The position numbers were made by a program, and so were the translations under genes. A DNA stretch of 63,192 nt from Micrococcales bacterium (GTDB lineage Bacteria > Actinomycetota > Actinomycetes > Actinomycetales > Microbacteriaceae): contig CANGEU010000006.1 of the NCBI GenBank assembly GCA_947452985.1, positions 1 to 63,192 on the forward strand, written 5' to 3'. The notes beneath the pieces are model-generated. The model had not been told where the DNA came from. It did not search any database and saw only the letters and a list, made by a program, of their open reading frames with translations. This document shows, piece after piece, positions 26,900-36,637 of the stretch. How positions within the stretch are numbered: position 1 is the first letter of the stretch; each line of letters opens with the position of its first letter.

Positions 26900-27146
26900 C
26901 GCGACGTGCGCGAGCGTACTTGCGCTTTAGCGACTTACGCTCATCTTCAGATAGTCCGCCCCAAACGCCAGTGTCCTGGTTTTCTTTGATTGCGTACTCT
27001 AGGCAGCTGGTTGATACTGCGCATTCGCGGCAGATGGCTTTCGCCTGATCGATTTGGTCAACCGCAGGGCCGGTGTTGCCTACCGGAAAGAATAGCTCTG
27101 GGTCTTCGGTTAGACATTTCGCTTCATCTTGCCAGTGCATATCCAT
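26892..27146 (-). CDS. whiB1: WhiB-family transcription factor WhiB1
   Basis: An 84-aa WhiB protein with cluster ligands Cys11, Cys39, Cys42 and Cys48, the G[VI]WGG turn (GVWGGLSEDER) and a basic tail (KRKYARARRAS). The block CLTEDPELFFPVGNTGPA is characteristic of WhiB1, the essential NO-sensitive iron-sulfur factor that binds the primary sigma factor. Its position next to pdtaS matches Mycobacterium. On the coding strand AAGGAATAACC gives a ribosome site about 8 nt before the ATG at 27146. A second in-frame ATG two codons later is possible. Convergent with pdtaS, overlapping by 8 nt at the stops. Confidence 0.94.
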   Translation of the reverse strand: MDMHWQDEAKCLTEDPELFFPVGNTGPAVDQIDQAKAICRECAVSTSCLEYAIKENQDTGVWGGLSEDERKSLKRKYARARRAS

Positions 27147-27329
27147 GCGGTTATTCCTTTATCTAGAACCAAAAACTAATAACAAAAAGCCAAACTATTC
27201 AAGCTTTGAGTGGGTAGAAACTGAAGGGTGTTTTACTCTTGAAGAGAGATTTGAAACCTTCGTTTCCTTTACAAATGGTTTCACAGAAGCGACCACTAAT
27301 CAACCCCCAATATTTCTAGGACGACGCAA

Positions 27330-27716
27330 ATGAGCAGCAAGAGACCGATCCAATTCAATGTCGCCCTGGTAATCGCCGGTGTCGAAACCGTTCTCTCGGC
27401 GGCGCTCACGTCGTTCTTCCTCTGGGGTCTACTAACCGGCCAATCTAAGGTAATCACCGCTGTAGCAATGCTCACAGCACTCTTTGCCGGCACCACAGCT
27501 TTCCTCGCCGCAGCCTCGTTCGCACTCTATAACCTCAAGCGCTGGGGCAGGTCGGCAATTATCTTCTGGCAACTAATCCAGATCAGCCTCGGCTATGGAA
27601 CCATGGACGGGAAAATGGCTAACTATCCGCTAGCCATAGCGATTTTCGCCGTCTCCGGCGTAGCATTCGTAATGCTGCTCACCAAACCGGTGAACGCACT
27701 TTTCAAAGAGGTTTAG
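27330..27716 (+). CDS. Small four-helix membrane protein, unknown function
   Basis: A 128-aa protein with four predicted membrane helices (about 10-32, 40-65, 72-92, 100-118) and short charged loops; the C-terminus ends with a short cytoplasmic tail. It looks like the uncharacterised actinobacterial small integral membrane proteins near whiB1, but I do not recognise a named family. The ATG at 27330 is preceded by AGGA nine bases upstream. Its TAG shares TTAG with the convergent bcp gene. The 183-nt spacer to whiB1 should hold divergent promoters for both genes. Confidence 0.7.
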   Translation: MSSKRPIQFNVALVIAGVETVLSAALTSFFLWGLLTGQSKVITAVAMLTALFAGTTAFLAAASFALYNLKRWGRSAIIFWQLIQISLGYGTMDGKMANYPLAIAIFAVSGVAFVMLLTKPVNALFKEV

Positions 27717-28183
27717 AGACCTAGCTGCTTCTTTAGCATCTCAACGTGGCCAGTGGCCTTCACGTTGTAGAGACCCAAAACGACAACACCCTTTTCGTCC
27801 AACACAAAGGTTGATCGCAGGACGCCCTCGTATTCACGGCCATAAAGTTTCTTCAAACCGAAAGCGCCGTAGGTTTTGTGAACCGATAGGTCTTCATCAG
27901 ACAACAGGTCGAAGTGCAAAGCCTGGTCTTCAACGAACTTTGCCAACTTCGCTGGCTTATCTGGGGACACACCAAGCACCGCGTAACCGGCCGCGGTGAA
28001 AACATTCAACGACTCTTCAAAATCGCAAGCCTCTTTGGTGCAACCTGGGGTTGCGGCAGCTGGATAGAAGTAAACAATTACTTTCTTACCTGCCAACGAG
28101 GCTAGTGAAATAGCCTTTTCGTCTTGGTTTGGAAGGGTAAATGCAGGAGCCTTGGCTCCAGTTTCTAATCGCACGTCGCTCAT
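27713..28183 (-). CDS. bcp: Thioredoxin-dependent thiol peroxidase (BCP/PrxQ)
   Basis: A 156-aa peroxiredoxin of the PrxQ type that reduces hydrogen peroxide and organic hydroperoxides in the cytoplasm using thioredoxin. The active site is YFYPAAATPGCTKEAC: the peroxidatic Cys in PGCT (about residue 48) and a resolving Cys five residues later. GVSPDKPAKLAKF and the C-terminal STFVLDEKGVV are also family features. On the coding strand TAGGCT lies 6 nt before the ATG, overlapping the stop codon of the upstream VOC gene, so it could have its own leaderless transcript. Convergent with the small membrane protein gene. Confidence 0.93.
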   Translation of the reverse strand: MSDVRLETGAKAPAFTLPNQDEKAISLASLAGKKVIVYFYPAAATPGCTKEACDFEESLNVFTAAGYAVLGVSPDKPAKLAKFVEDQALHFDLLSDEDLSVHKTYGAFGLKKLYGREYEGVLRSTFVLDEKGVVVLGLYNVKATGHVEMLKKQLGL

Positions 28184-28189
28184 ACCAAT

Positions 28190-28195
28190 AGCCTA
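28190..28195 (-). promoter_or_regulatory. Candidate -10 of a leaderless bcp promoter inside the VOC gene stop
   Basis: TAGGCT on the minus strand, 6 nt before the bcp ATG. Its first three bases are the stop codon of the upstream VOC gene. No ribosome site is visible before the ATG. Confidence 0.35.
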
Positions 28196-28639
28196 ATGTT
28201 CAATGAAGTCAGCGAGAACTATCTTCTTCATCTTCATCATCGCCTGATAGGCGAATGCAGCTTTTTCTGGGTCAGGGTTCCCAATGTAGGTGTGCAAATC
28301 ATTTGGAACAATCTGCCAAGAAACACCAAAGGCGTCTCGGCACCAACCGCAAGGAAGCTCTTCGCCATCTCGGGTAATAGCATTCCAATACTTATCGATC
28401 TCGTCCTGTCCTTCCACGCTCAAAGATAGCGAGATGGAGTCGTTGAAGCCAGGAGTCCCCGGGTAGTTCATACCAATCAAAGTTTGACCACCGATCCTGA
28501 AGGTGGCTGTAAGCAACTGCTCTCCAGCGCGGTTCTCCGAAAGAACTTCAGCACCCAACTCAGCCACATAGAACTTCAATGCGGCATCCATGTTCTCTGG
28601 AAACCATAGGAATGTATTCAAAACAGGGCTCTTTGTCAT
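28193..28639 (-). CDS. VOC-family protein (PhnB/glyoxalase-like)
   Basis: A 148-aa protein of the PhnB-type branch of the vicinal oxygen chelate superfamily. It starts VLNTFLWFPENMDAALKFYVAELGAEVL and contains the family blocks NDSISLSLSVEGQDEIDKYWNAI and CGWCRDAFGVSWQIVPNDL. Substrates of this branch are mostly unknown, and the metal ligands are often incomplete. I place the start at the ATG at 28639, since TAGGCT lies 6 nt upstream on the coding strand, although a TTG two codons earlier is open. The next gene downstream is bcp, and they may be partly cotranscribed. Function inferred only at superfamily level. Confidence 0.85.
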   Translation of the reverse strand: MTKSPVLNTFLWFPENMDAALKFYVAELGAEVLSENRAGEQLLTATFRIGGQTLIGMNYPGTPGFNDSISLSLSVEGQDEIDKYWNAITRDGEELPCGWCRDAFGVSWQIVPNDLHTYIGNPDPEKAAFAYQAMMKMKKIVLADFIEH

Positions 28640-28645
28640 AATCAA

Positions 28646-28651
28646 AGCCTA
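28646..28651 (-). promoter_or_regulatory. Candidate -10 of a leaderless VOC-gene promoter
   Basis: TAGGCT on the minus strand with 6 nt to the ATG at 28639; identical hexamer and spacing to bcp and nearly the same as galE. Divergent from the tRNA-Lys promoter. Confidence 0.35.
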
Positions 28652-28655
28652 GCGT

Positions 28656-28684
28656 TTGCCTACAAAGTAAACCTTTGGTAATGT
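28656..28684 (+). promoter_or_regulatory. Candidate tRNA-Lys promoter (-35 TTGCCT, -10 TAATGT, 17-nt spacer)
   Basis: TTGCCT at 28656-28661 and TAATGT at 28679-28684 with a 17-nt spacer. Transcription would start near 28691, about 19 nt before the mature tRNA end, a normal leader for RNase P processing. Confidence 0.5.
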
Positions 28685-28709
28685 TGTAACTCGTTGCCAA
28701 AAACAACAA

Positions 28710-28782
28710 GCACCTCTAGCTCAATCGGCAGAGCAACTGACTCTTAATCAGTGGGTTCTGGGTTCAAGTCCCAGGGGGTGCA
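28710..28782 (+). tRNA. tRNA-Lys, anticodon CTT
   Basis: A complete 73-nt cloverleaf. The acceptor stem pairs GCACCTC with GGGGTGC; the D arm contains AGCTCAATCGGCAGAGC; the anticodon stem ACTGA/TCAGT flanks the loop CTCTTAA with anticodon CTT; the T arm has GGTTCAAGTCC. The discriminator base is A and CCA is not encoded. It reads AAG lysine codons. Followed 2 nt later by an intrinsic terminator. Confidence 0.96.
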
Positions 28783-28784
28783 CG

Positions 28785-28828
28785 AAATCCCGGTTCCTTC
28801 TCACGAGGGCCGGGATTTTCTTTTTTTT
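28785..28828 (+). terminator. Intrinsic terminator after tRNA-Lys
   Basis: AAATCCCGG at 28785-28793 pairs with CCGGGATTT at 28810-28818 across a 16-nt loop, followed by a T-rich run (TTTTCTTTTTTTT) to 28828. It should end the tRNA transcript and insulate the LamG gene. Confidence 0.85.
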
Positions 28829-28892
28829 GTTCGCTTTTACAACCAAACGCCTAAACTTGGAACTCATCAGCCAATTCTTAGGGGTAACTTCT

Positions 28893-29834
28893 ATGTCTTT
28901 GTTCAAGCGTTTTTCGAAAGCATTGGCTATGTCGCTTTCGGTCGTATGCATGTTTATTTCTACTCCTAATGCCGCTAGTGCCTATGACACCAATGGGTTG
29001 ATGTTCTACTACGATTTCACCGAGCTAACTTCTGCGGCCGATAACGCGTCGCTTGCGGACTTCTCTGGAAACCATAGAAATGGAACCATTAAAGGTACGG
29101 GTCTCACCTACAACCCAGTCACTCGCTCTCTGACTTTCCCGGGTGGCTCAAACGGAACAGGCTACGTTGAACTTTCCGGAGCATTTTCAACTTTCACCAG
29201 TGGTTTGACTATCGAATTTGAAGGTGAGTTCGGAAACAATCTTTCGGAATGGGAGCGCATTTTTGACTTCGGCGTTCCTGGCGGTGCGGCTGAAGATTTT
29301 TGGGTCGGCCAAATGGCTGATTCTCACGAGCTAGCACTTGAGACCTGGATCGGTGGAGTCAATCAAGTTCGTTGCCACACCGCAACCGACGGCTCGGCTC
29401 TCGATAATTCTCGAACCTTTTCCAAATGGCTAATTACCGTCGACAGAACCTCGGGTTGTCGCATTTACAAAGACGGTGTCGAGCTCCAGACTCAAATCAA
29501 AAACGGTGACTACACTTCCGATACTGCGGTTCAGGCGCACGGTTCTGCCTACCCTCTGCCAGCAGTTTCAACCCGAACCGCCAATTTTGTGGGAAGGAGC
29601 AACTGGGAGGACGATGGTGATTTTGAGGGTTCCATTCGTTACCTTCGCCTCTACAACCGCGCTCTCACTCCAAACCAGGTTCTGGACAACGCAACCAACA
29701 ACGAGCCAACTGGCAGAACCAGTTCGGGTGGTCTAGCGGCAACCGGTTTTGATGCCTCGGTCTATTTGCTTGCTGCTGGCGTTCTGGTCACGGTTGGAGT
29801 TCTTTTGGGACGCCGCAAGGGCAGTAAGTCATAA
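28893..29834 (+). CDS. LamG-type surface protein with sortase-E sorting signal (LAATG)
   Basis: A 313-aa exported protein. The ATG at 28893 has AGGGG 8 nt upstream; an in-frame start at 28827 lies in the tRNA terminator and is not used. The signal peptide ends near NAASA. The middle (about 35-270) resembles a LamG/concanavalin-A-like domain, with YYDFTE, LADFSGNHRNGTIKG and, at its end, SIRYLRLYNRALTPNQVL. The C-terminus has LAATG, a hydrophobic stretch and the basic tail RRKGSKS: the LAxTG pattern recognised by actinobacterial class E sortases. It is therefore probably linked to the wall. No sortase gene is in the window. Carbohydrate or surface binding is inferred. Confidence 0.83.
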   Translation: MSLFKRFSKALAMSLSVVCMFISTPNAASAYDTNGLMFYYDFTELTSAADNASLADFSGNHRNGTIKGTGLTYNPVTRSLTFPGGSNGTGYVELSGAFSTFTSGLTIEFEGEFGNNLSEWERIFDFGVPGGAAEDFWVGQMADSHELALETWIGGVNQVRCHTATDGSALDNSRTFSKWLITVDRTSGCRIYKDGVELQTQIKNGDYTSDTAVQAHGSAYPLPAVSTRTANFVGRSNWEDDGDFEGSIRYLRLYNRALTPNQVLDNATNNEPTGRTSSGGLAATGFDASVYLLAAGVLVTVGVLLGRRKGSKS

Positions 29835-29867
29835 CGACCCAAACTCAGGAATAACACACTGCCGCGG

Positions 29868-31067
29868 GTGGTTTACCCGTTGGTGCTAGAGCAACTGGAT
29901 CTCTCAAAGACAACCGACGACCTTCTGTTGGAACGATTCGAGGGCTTACACTCGGGTGGCGGCAAGAGCCACATCAAAGGTGGCCAAACGGCAGCCAACG
30001 AAGCCCTTCAGAACCTCGACATCACTCGCTATGCCTCAGACCGCTCGGAAGTTTTTCCCCTGAACCGACGAGGCGCCACGGTCCTTTCACCGTACATTCG
30101 CCACAACCTACTTACCCTGAAACAGGTCTGGGCGGCAGTAAAAGATGCTCCCTACAAAGACCGCGAGAAATTCCAGGACGAACTTCTCTGGCAGGAATAC
30201 GCGAGGCATCTTTACGCCCGTATTGGTAGTCATTTCTTCGACAACCTGAGATTCGAACAAGTAAGAGAAGTTGCCGGTGACGGCTGGAACCGCGACATGC
30301 ACTGCATTGACCAGGTCGTGAAAGAGCTGGAAACAGATGGCTGGTTGGTGAATCAGACCAGAATGTGGTTGGCATCGCATTGGACTGTGCGAAATGGTAA
30401 AGGCTGGATTCACGGCCAAGAGCGCATGTACCAGAACCTTCTCGATGGATCTAGAGCTGCGAACCTACTCGGCTGGCAGTGGACGGTTGGTTCGGCTGGC
30501 AAACCTTATGGATTCGCCCGCTGGCAAGTTGAAAAGCGAGCACCAGGCCTCTGCATGAAGTGCCCACTCAAGAAGGCTTGCCCTATCCAAGACTTTCCTG
30601 AGGAAGAAACACTTCCTCAATTTGAACGACTTGCCCTTCTCGATCATGACCCAGATCTCGATCGAACCACTGGCCCAAAATCAGTCCTTCGAAAAACTGA
30701 ACCCAAAGAGGTTCTCATCACCATCGACTCGATGGGGGATTCCGACCCGGCCTTGGTCGCTAACCCAGACCTCCCAGTTGTATTTGTCTTCAATCGGGAC
30801 GCCCTCGCCAAACTACAGCTTTCCTCCAAGCGCATTCACTTTTATCTAGAAACGCTTCAAGACCTAGCGACCAGACGGAACCTTAAGGTTTACCTGGGTG
30901 ACCCTTACGAATACGCCCAAGAAAACCCGGTGGCACTTACCTATGCGCCAGTACCAAGTTTCGCAAAATTCGGGGAAGTTGCTGAGCTACACCCATTCCC
31001 CTGGCTACGAACTCCTCACGATAGGAACATCCAATCATTCACAGCTTGGCGACAGAAGTTAGGTTAG
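29868..31067 (+). CDS. Photolyase/cryptochrome-family protein with FAD domain first and alpha/beta domain last
   Basis: A 399-aa protein. Residues about 1-245 match the FAD-binding (normally C-terminal) half of photolyases: TVLSPYIRHNLLTL, QDELLWQEYARHLY, then GWIHGQERMYQNL, DGSRAANLLGWQWTVGSAGK and PYGFARW. Three cysteines follow in LCMKCPLKKACP (C-x2-C-x5-C, about 228-238). Residues about 278-360 resemble the normally N-terminal Rossmann-like domain: DSDPALVANPDLPVVFVF, KRIHFYLETLQDL and KVYLGDP. The order is thus reversed. FAD-based light-driven repair or light sensing is inferred. A MarR-like regulator starts 4 nt downstream. The GTG at 29868 has no close ribosome site; a CTG at 29859 with AGGA upstream is an alternative. 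Could instead be an unrelated fusion, but length and order favour a permutation. Confidence 0.78.
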   Translation: MVYPLVLEQLDLSKTTDDLLLERFEGLHSGGGKSHIKGGQTAANEALQNLDITRYASDRSEVFPLNRRGATVLSPYIRHNLLTLKQVWAAVKDAPYKDREKFQDELLWQEYARHLYARIGSHFFDNLRFEQVREVAGDGWNRDMHCIDQVVKELETDGWLVNQTRMWLASHWTVRNGKGWIHGQERMYQNLLDGSRAANLLGWQWTVGSAGKPYGFARWQVEKRAPGLCMKCPLKKACPIQDFPEEETLPQFERLALLDHDPDLDRTTGPKSVLRKTEPKEVLITIDSMGDSDPALVANPDLPVVFVFNRDALAKLQLSSKRIHFYLETLQDLATRRNLKVYLGDPYEYAQENPVALTYAPVPSFAKFGEVAELHPFPWLRTPHDRNIQSFTAWRQKLG

Positions 31068-31071
31068 GACC

Positions 31072-31446
31072 ATGGAAACTTATCTGAAGTACCTCGCAAT
31101 GCGAGCCCTCATTCAAAAAACGGAAGACCGACAATTGGTTTATGGGGTAACCATCAGTGAGTACCTAACTCTGAAAGCCATCAAAGATTTTGGCGACGAC
31201 GGCATTTCTAGGGTTGAACTTGCAAGTAAGGTCGGCGTTACGGTTCTTGAACTCACGAAAGCCCTTCAGCCGCTGGAGAAACTCTGCTTCGTAGAAACTT
31301 TGGAAGCCACTGCGAATCCAAGAGAACGCAAGATTGCCATGACCGCAGGTGGTCAAGGAATCTTCGGTGACATCGAGCACGAATTCCTGCGCCGGATGAA
31401 CCTGTTGACTTTTGAAATCGATCAGCTGGCAAAGACCATCGCCTAG
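31072..31446 (+). CDS. MarR-like winged-helix regulator
   Basis: A 124-aa protein with an ISEYLTLKAIKDFGDDGISRVELASKVGVTVLELTKALQPLEKL stretch that reads as helix-turn-helix plus recognition helix, then a basic wing (NPRERKIAMTAGGQ) and a C-terminal helix (about 95-124), the MarR layout in a short form. The ATG at 31072 has TTAGGACC upstream and lies 4 nt after the photolyase-like gene, so the two are cotranscribed. It may control that operon in response to light or oxidative stress (inference). Its stop is directly adjacent to the convergent DUF1905 gene stop. Confidence 0.75.
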   Translation: METYLKYLAMRALIQKTEDRQLVYGVTISEYLTLKAIKDFGDDGISRVELASKVGVTVLELTKALQPLEKLCFVETLEATANPRERKIAMTAGGQGIFGDIEHEFLRRMNLLTFEIDQLAKTIA

Positions 31447-31734
31447 TTAGCCTCTAATGGCCAACCTGATCTTTTGTGATGAGCCAAGTTCAATGTGTTC
31501 CGCTTTCCGAACGGCTGCCTTGAGCGGAACAAAATAGGTTCCTTCGCGCGGGATTAGTGCCGTGTAAAAAGTTGTGTTGCCAATGGTCACATCAACCGGG
31601 ATGCAACCCCAGCCGTAGCTGAGGTGGCCGGCACTGGTCTCGAGTTCGTGAGTGATCGAGGGTGGTGTAGTTGCAAAGAAAAACGGGGCAGGGCCGCGCC
31701 ATTCAATGACCTTTGACTCGAATTCGAACTTCAC
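31447..31734 (-). CDS. DUF1905 domain protein
   Basis: A 95-aa protein matching the small beta-barrel DUF1905 family: FEFESKVIEWRGPAPFFFATTPP, then GWGCIPVDVTIGNTTFYTALIPREGTYFVPLKAAVRKAE. Function is unknown. The start is GTG at 31734 with AAAAGG just upstream on the coding strand. It is separated from nrdF by a terminator that would stop nrd transcription before reaching it, so its own promoter probably overlaps that hairpin. Convergent with the MarR-like gene with zero spacing. Confidence 0.85.
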   Translation of the reverse strand: MKFEFESKVIEWRGPAPFFFATTPPSITHELETSAGHLSYGWGCIPVDVTIGNTTFYTALIPREGTYFVPLKAAVRKAEHIELGSSQKIRLAIRG

Positions 31735-31748
31735 CTTTTGAGGGTAAC

Positions 31749-31782
31749 AAAAAGCCCCACAGGTTTCCCTGCAGGGCTTTTT
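31749..31782 (-). terminator. Intrinsic terminator downstream of nrdF
   Basis: On the coding (minus) strand AAAAAGCCC and GGGCTTTTT form the outer stem with an inner CAGG/CCTG pairing, followed by a T run. It lies 12 nt after the nrdF stop. The symmetry would let it work from either direction. Confidence 0.8.
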
Positions 31783-31794
31783 GAAGTGCTTGAA

Positions 31795-34942
<3,148 letters not shown>

Positions 34943-34964
<22 letters not shown>

Positions 34965-35353
34965 AATTTTTGGATTCTCTCTTTTACTTCTATTACGTCG
35001 TCTGGGGTTCCCAGGATCTCTACACGATAGAGAAGTGGGACATTTAGCTTCTCGGAGACTATGTCGCCGGCGATGCAGTAGGTTTCACCAAAGTTGGTGT
35101 TTCCTAGGGCTACGACGCCGGCGATTTTTGCTCGATTTGCGGGGTTGTTGAGGAACTTGATTACTTGTTTTGGTACTGCTCTTTTGTCTTCGCCGCCACC
35201 GTACGTTGGGAGAACCAAAATACTGGGTTTTTCTACTTCAAAGTCTTCGACTTCTTTAGCAAAAAGTGGGATGCGGGTTGACTTTATTCCTAGTTTTTCA
35301 ACAAAGCGTTTGGTGTTCTCTGAGGTACTTGAGAAGTAGACGATATCGAACAC
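34943..35353 (-). CDS. nrdI: Flavodoxin-like ribonucleotide reductase maturation protein NrdI
   Basis: A 136-aa FMN protein that supplies oxidant for assembling the Mn-tyrosyl cofactor of NrdF. It has the flavodoxin-like phosphate loop [12 protein letters not shown], the PTYGGG loop near FMN and [15 protein letters not shown]. Start is GTG at 35353, 18 nt after nrdH. The end overlaps nrdE by 22 nt. The presence of NrdI indicates a manganese-capable class Ib enzyme. Confidence 0.95.
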
Positions 35354-35371
35354 TTCACACCGCGTTAATTG

Positions 35372-35605
35372 CTAGTTCTTGAGCGACAGGATTTTGTCCA
35401 TTTTGAAGCCCGACCAGTGGTCTTCACCAGCGATAACCACAGGAGCTGCGGTGTAGCCGAGGGCCTGGATCATCTCAAGTGCTTGAGCGTCCTGGCTTAG
35501 GTCAACAACGTTGAACTCGATGTTTTCGCGGGTTAGCAGGCGCTTGGTGCTGTCGCACTGGACGCAAGCTGGGAGGGTGTAAACGGTTGCTACTGCAGCG
35601 CTCAT
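35372..35605 (-). CDS. nrdH: Glutaredoxin-like redoxin NrdH
   Basis: A 77-aa thioredoxin-fold protein with redox motif CVQC (in LPACVQCDSTKRLL) and the conserved AAPVVIAGEDHWSGFKMDKI C-terminus of NrdH. It reduces the C-terminal disulfide of NrdE and itself takes electrons from thioredoxin reductase. First gene of the leftward nrd operon. A candidate -10 (TAGAAT on the minus strand, 35673-35678) lies about 70 nt upstream of the ATG. I could not find a convincing NrdR box. Confidence 0.95.
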   Translation of the reverse strand: MSAAVATVYTLPACVQCDSTKRLLTRENIEFNVVDLSQDAQALEMIQALGYTAAPVVIAGEDHWSGFKMDKILSLKN

Positions 35606-35928
35606 CTTCTACTCATTTCTAAAAGGGCCATCAGCGGTTTTAGAAGGAGGAGCCGCTATCGATTTCTACCCAATTCTACTGAATCCGGAGACACCAAAAA
35701 CGCCACTTTCGTGAACCGCTTAAGTTATTTTTTAGATCGGCACCAGGTCTGTGTTTGAAGAACCTTTTTCGGGTTCCGTCAGACATTCGCTGGCTTCCCC
35801 TAGTAGCAGATCTATTTAGTTGTAGACCGATAATACGCCCGCAAAATTAAGCATTTTGTAAGGTCTCGGTGTGTCGCGGAATATATTTTTTAAAGTTACA
35901 GAAACCCTATATCTGCCCTTGAAACTTC
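35606..35928. other. 323-nt intergenic region upstream of nrdH with possible structured RNA
   Basis: The only gap over 300 nt in the window. It has no believable ORF and is richer in A+T toward the lysE-like side. It should hold the nrdH promoter (candidate -10 at 35673-35678, minus strand). A nested inverted repeat is visible at 35747-35784: GTCTG/CAGAC enclosing GAACC/GGTTC. I see no terminator T-run beside it. It could be an upstream RNA element, an operator for nrd control, or nothing. Confidence 0.4.
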
Positions 35929-36528
35929 TTATAAAAACAGGGCGGGAACCATCGACGCAACCAACAAAACGGCCGCGGAAATGTTGAAAACTCGTCGATA
36001 AGTTGGTGTTGAGAGCCATCCGGCCAGAAGTTCACCAAAAGCTGCCCAAATAACTGCGCCCGGGTAGGTAGCAATCAGAAAAACCAGAAGGTTAAGCCCA
36101 ACCTTGAGCAAGTCGGTGCTGTCGCCGATGAAAGTTGCATACATCGACATCAAAACAATCCAGGCCTTTGGGTTGACCAGCTGGAAAACCGTGGCTCGGA
36201 AGAAACCGGCCCGCTCGATTTCCTCATGCTTGTGAACGAAGCTGGAGCTGATCAGGCTGTAAGCCATATAAAGGATGTAGGCGAAGCCAACGTACTTGAG
36301 AACTTCTTGAATTACCGGAAAAGCCCTGAACAAGGCGCCGACCCCGAGGTACATGGCCGAAAACATGAGAACTAGACCAACCATGATGCCGTTTACATAG
36401 GCGAGCGATTTCCGGACACCGAAGTTCATTCCGCTGGTCAAAAGGTAGGTGTTGTTTGGGCCTGGTGTTACCGAAGTGACGAAGCCGAAAACGGCAATTC
36501 CCACCAATGCGCTAAAGAGTTCGTTCAC
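35929..36528 (-). CDS. LysE/RhtB family amino-acid exporter
   Basis: A 199-aa membrane protein with six hydrophobic segments and the LysE-family N-terminal signature VTPGPNNTYLLTSGMNFGVRKSLAYV. Another family feature is QLVNPKAWIVLMSMYATF. It should export an amino acid or amino-acid-like metabolite; the substrate is unknown. Start is GTG at 36528, with GAGGT immediately before it. It reads away from the giant repeat gene across a 109-nt spacer, so promoters for both lie there. Confidence 0.88.
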   Translation of the reverse strand: MNELFSALVGIAVFGFVTSVTPGPNNTYLLTSGMNFGVRKSLAYVNGIMVGLVLMFSAMYLGVGALFRAFPVIQEVLKYVGFAYILYMAYSLISSSFVHKHEEIERAGFFRATVFQLVNPKAWIVLMSMYATFIGDSTDLLKVGLNLLVFLIATYPGAVIWAAFGELLAGWLSTPTYRRVFNISAAVLLVASMVPALFL

Positions 36529-36600
36529 ACCTCAAGTCAAACACGGCGGCGCCTGATTTTAGCGCGAAAAACTCAGTTTTTTATTTGGTTAGCGGCTAAT

Positions 36601-36634
36601 TAGACTAAATGTATATGGAGCGAAAATTCGGGGG
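36601..36634 (+). promoter_or_regulatory. Candidate promoter and ribosome site of the giant surface-protein operon
   Basis: TAGACT (36601-36606) and the overlapping TAAATG (36606-36611, with TTTGGT 16 nt upstream) are candidate -10 elements; TTCGGGGG a few bases before ATG 36638 is a strong ribosome site. The exact start of transcription cannot be told. This is the only apparent promoter-sized gap before 60290, so it may drive most of a 26-kb operon. Confidence 0.35.
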
Positions 36635-36637
36635 ATT

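Noticed and set aside
28827-28892. Extended start of the LamG protein
   Set aside because: It lies in the tRNA terminator region; the ATG at 28893 has a good ribosome site and is directly followed by a signal peptide.
35816-36019. 67-aa ORF on the minus strand in the nrdH-lysE gap
   Set aside because: It overlaps the LysE-family gene in another frame, has no ribosome site and no recognisable features.
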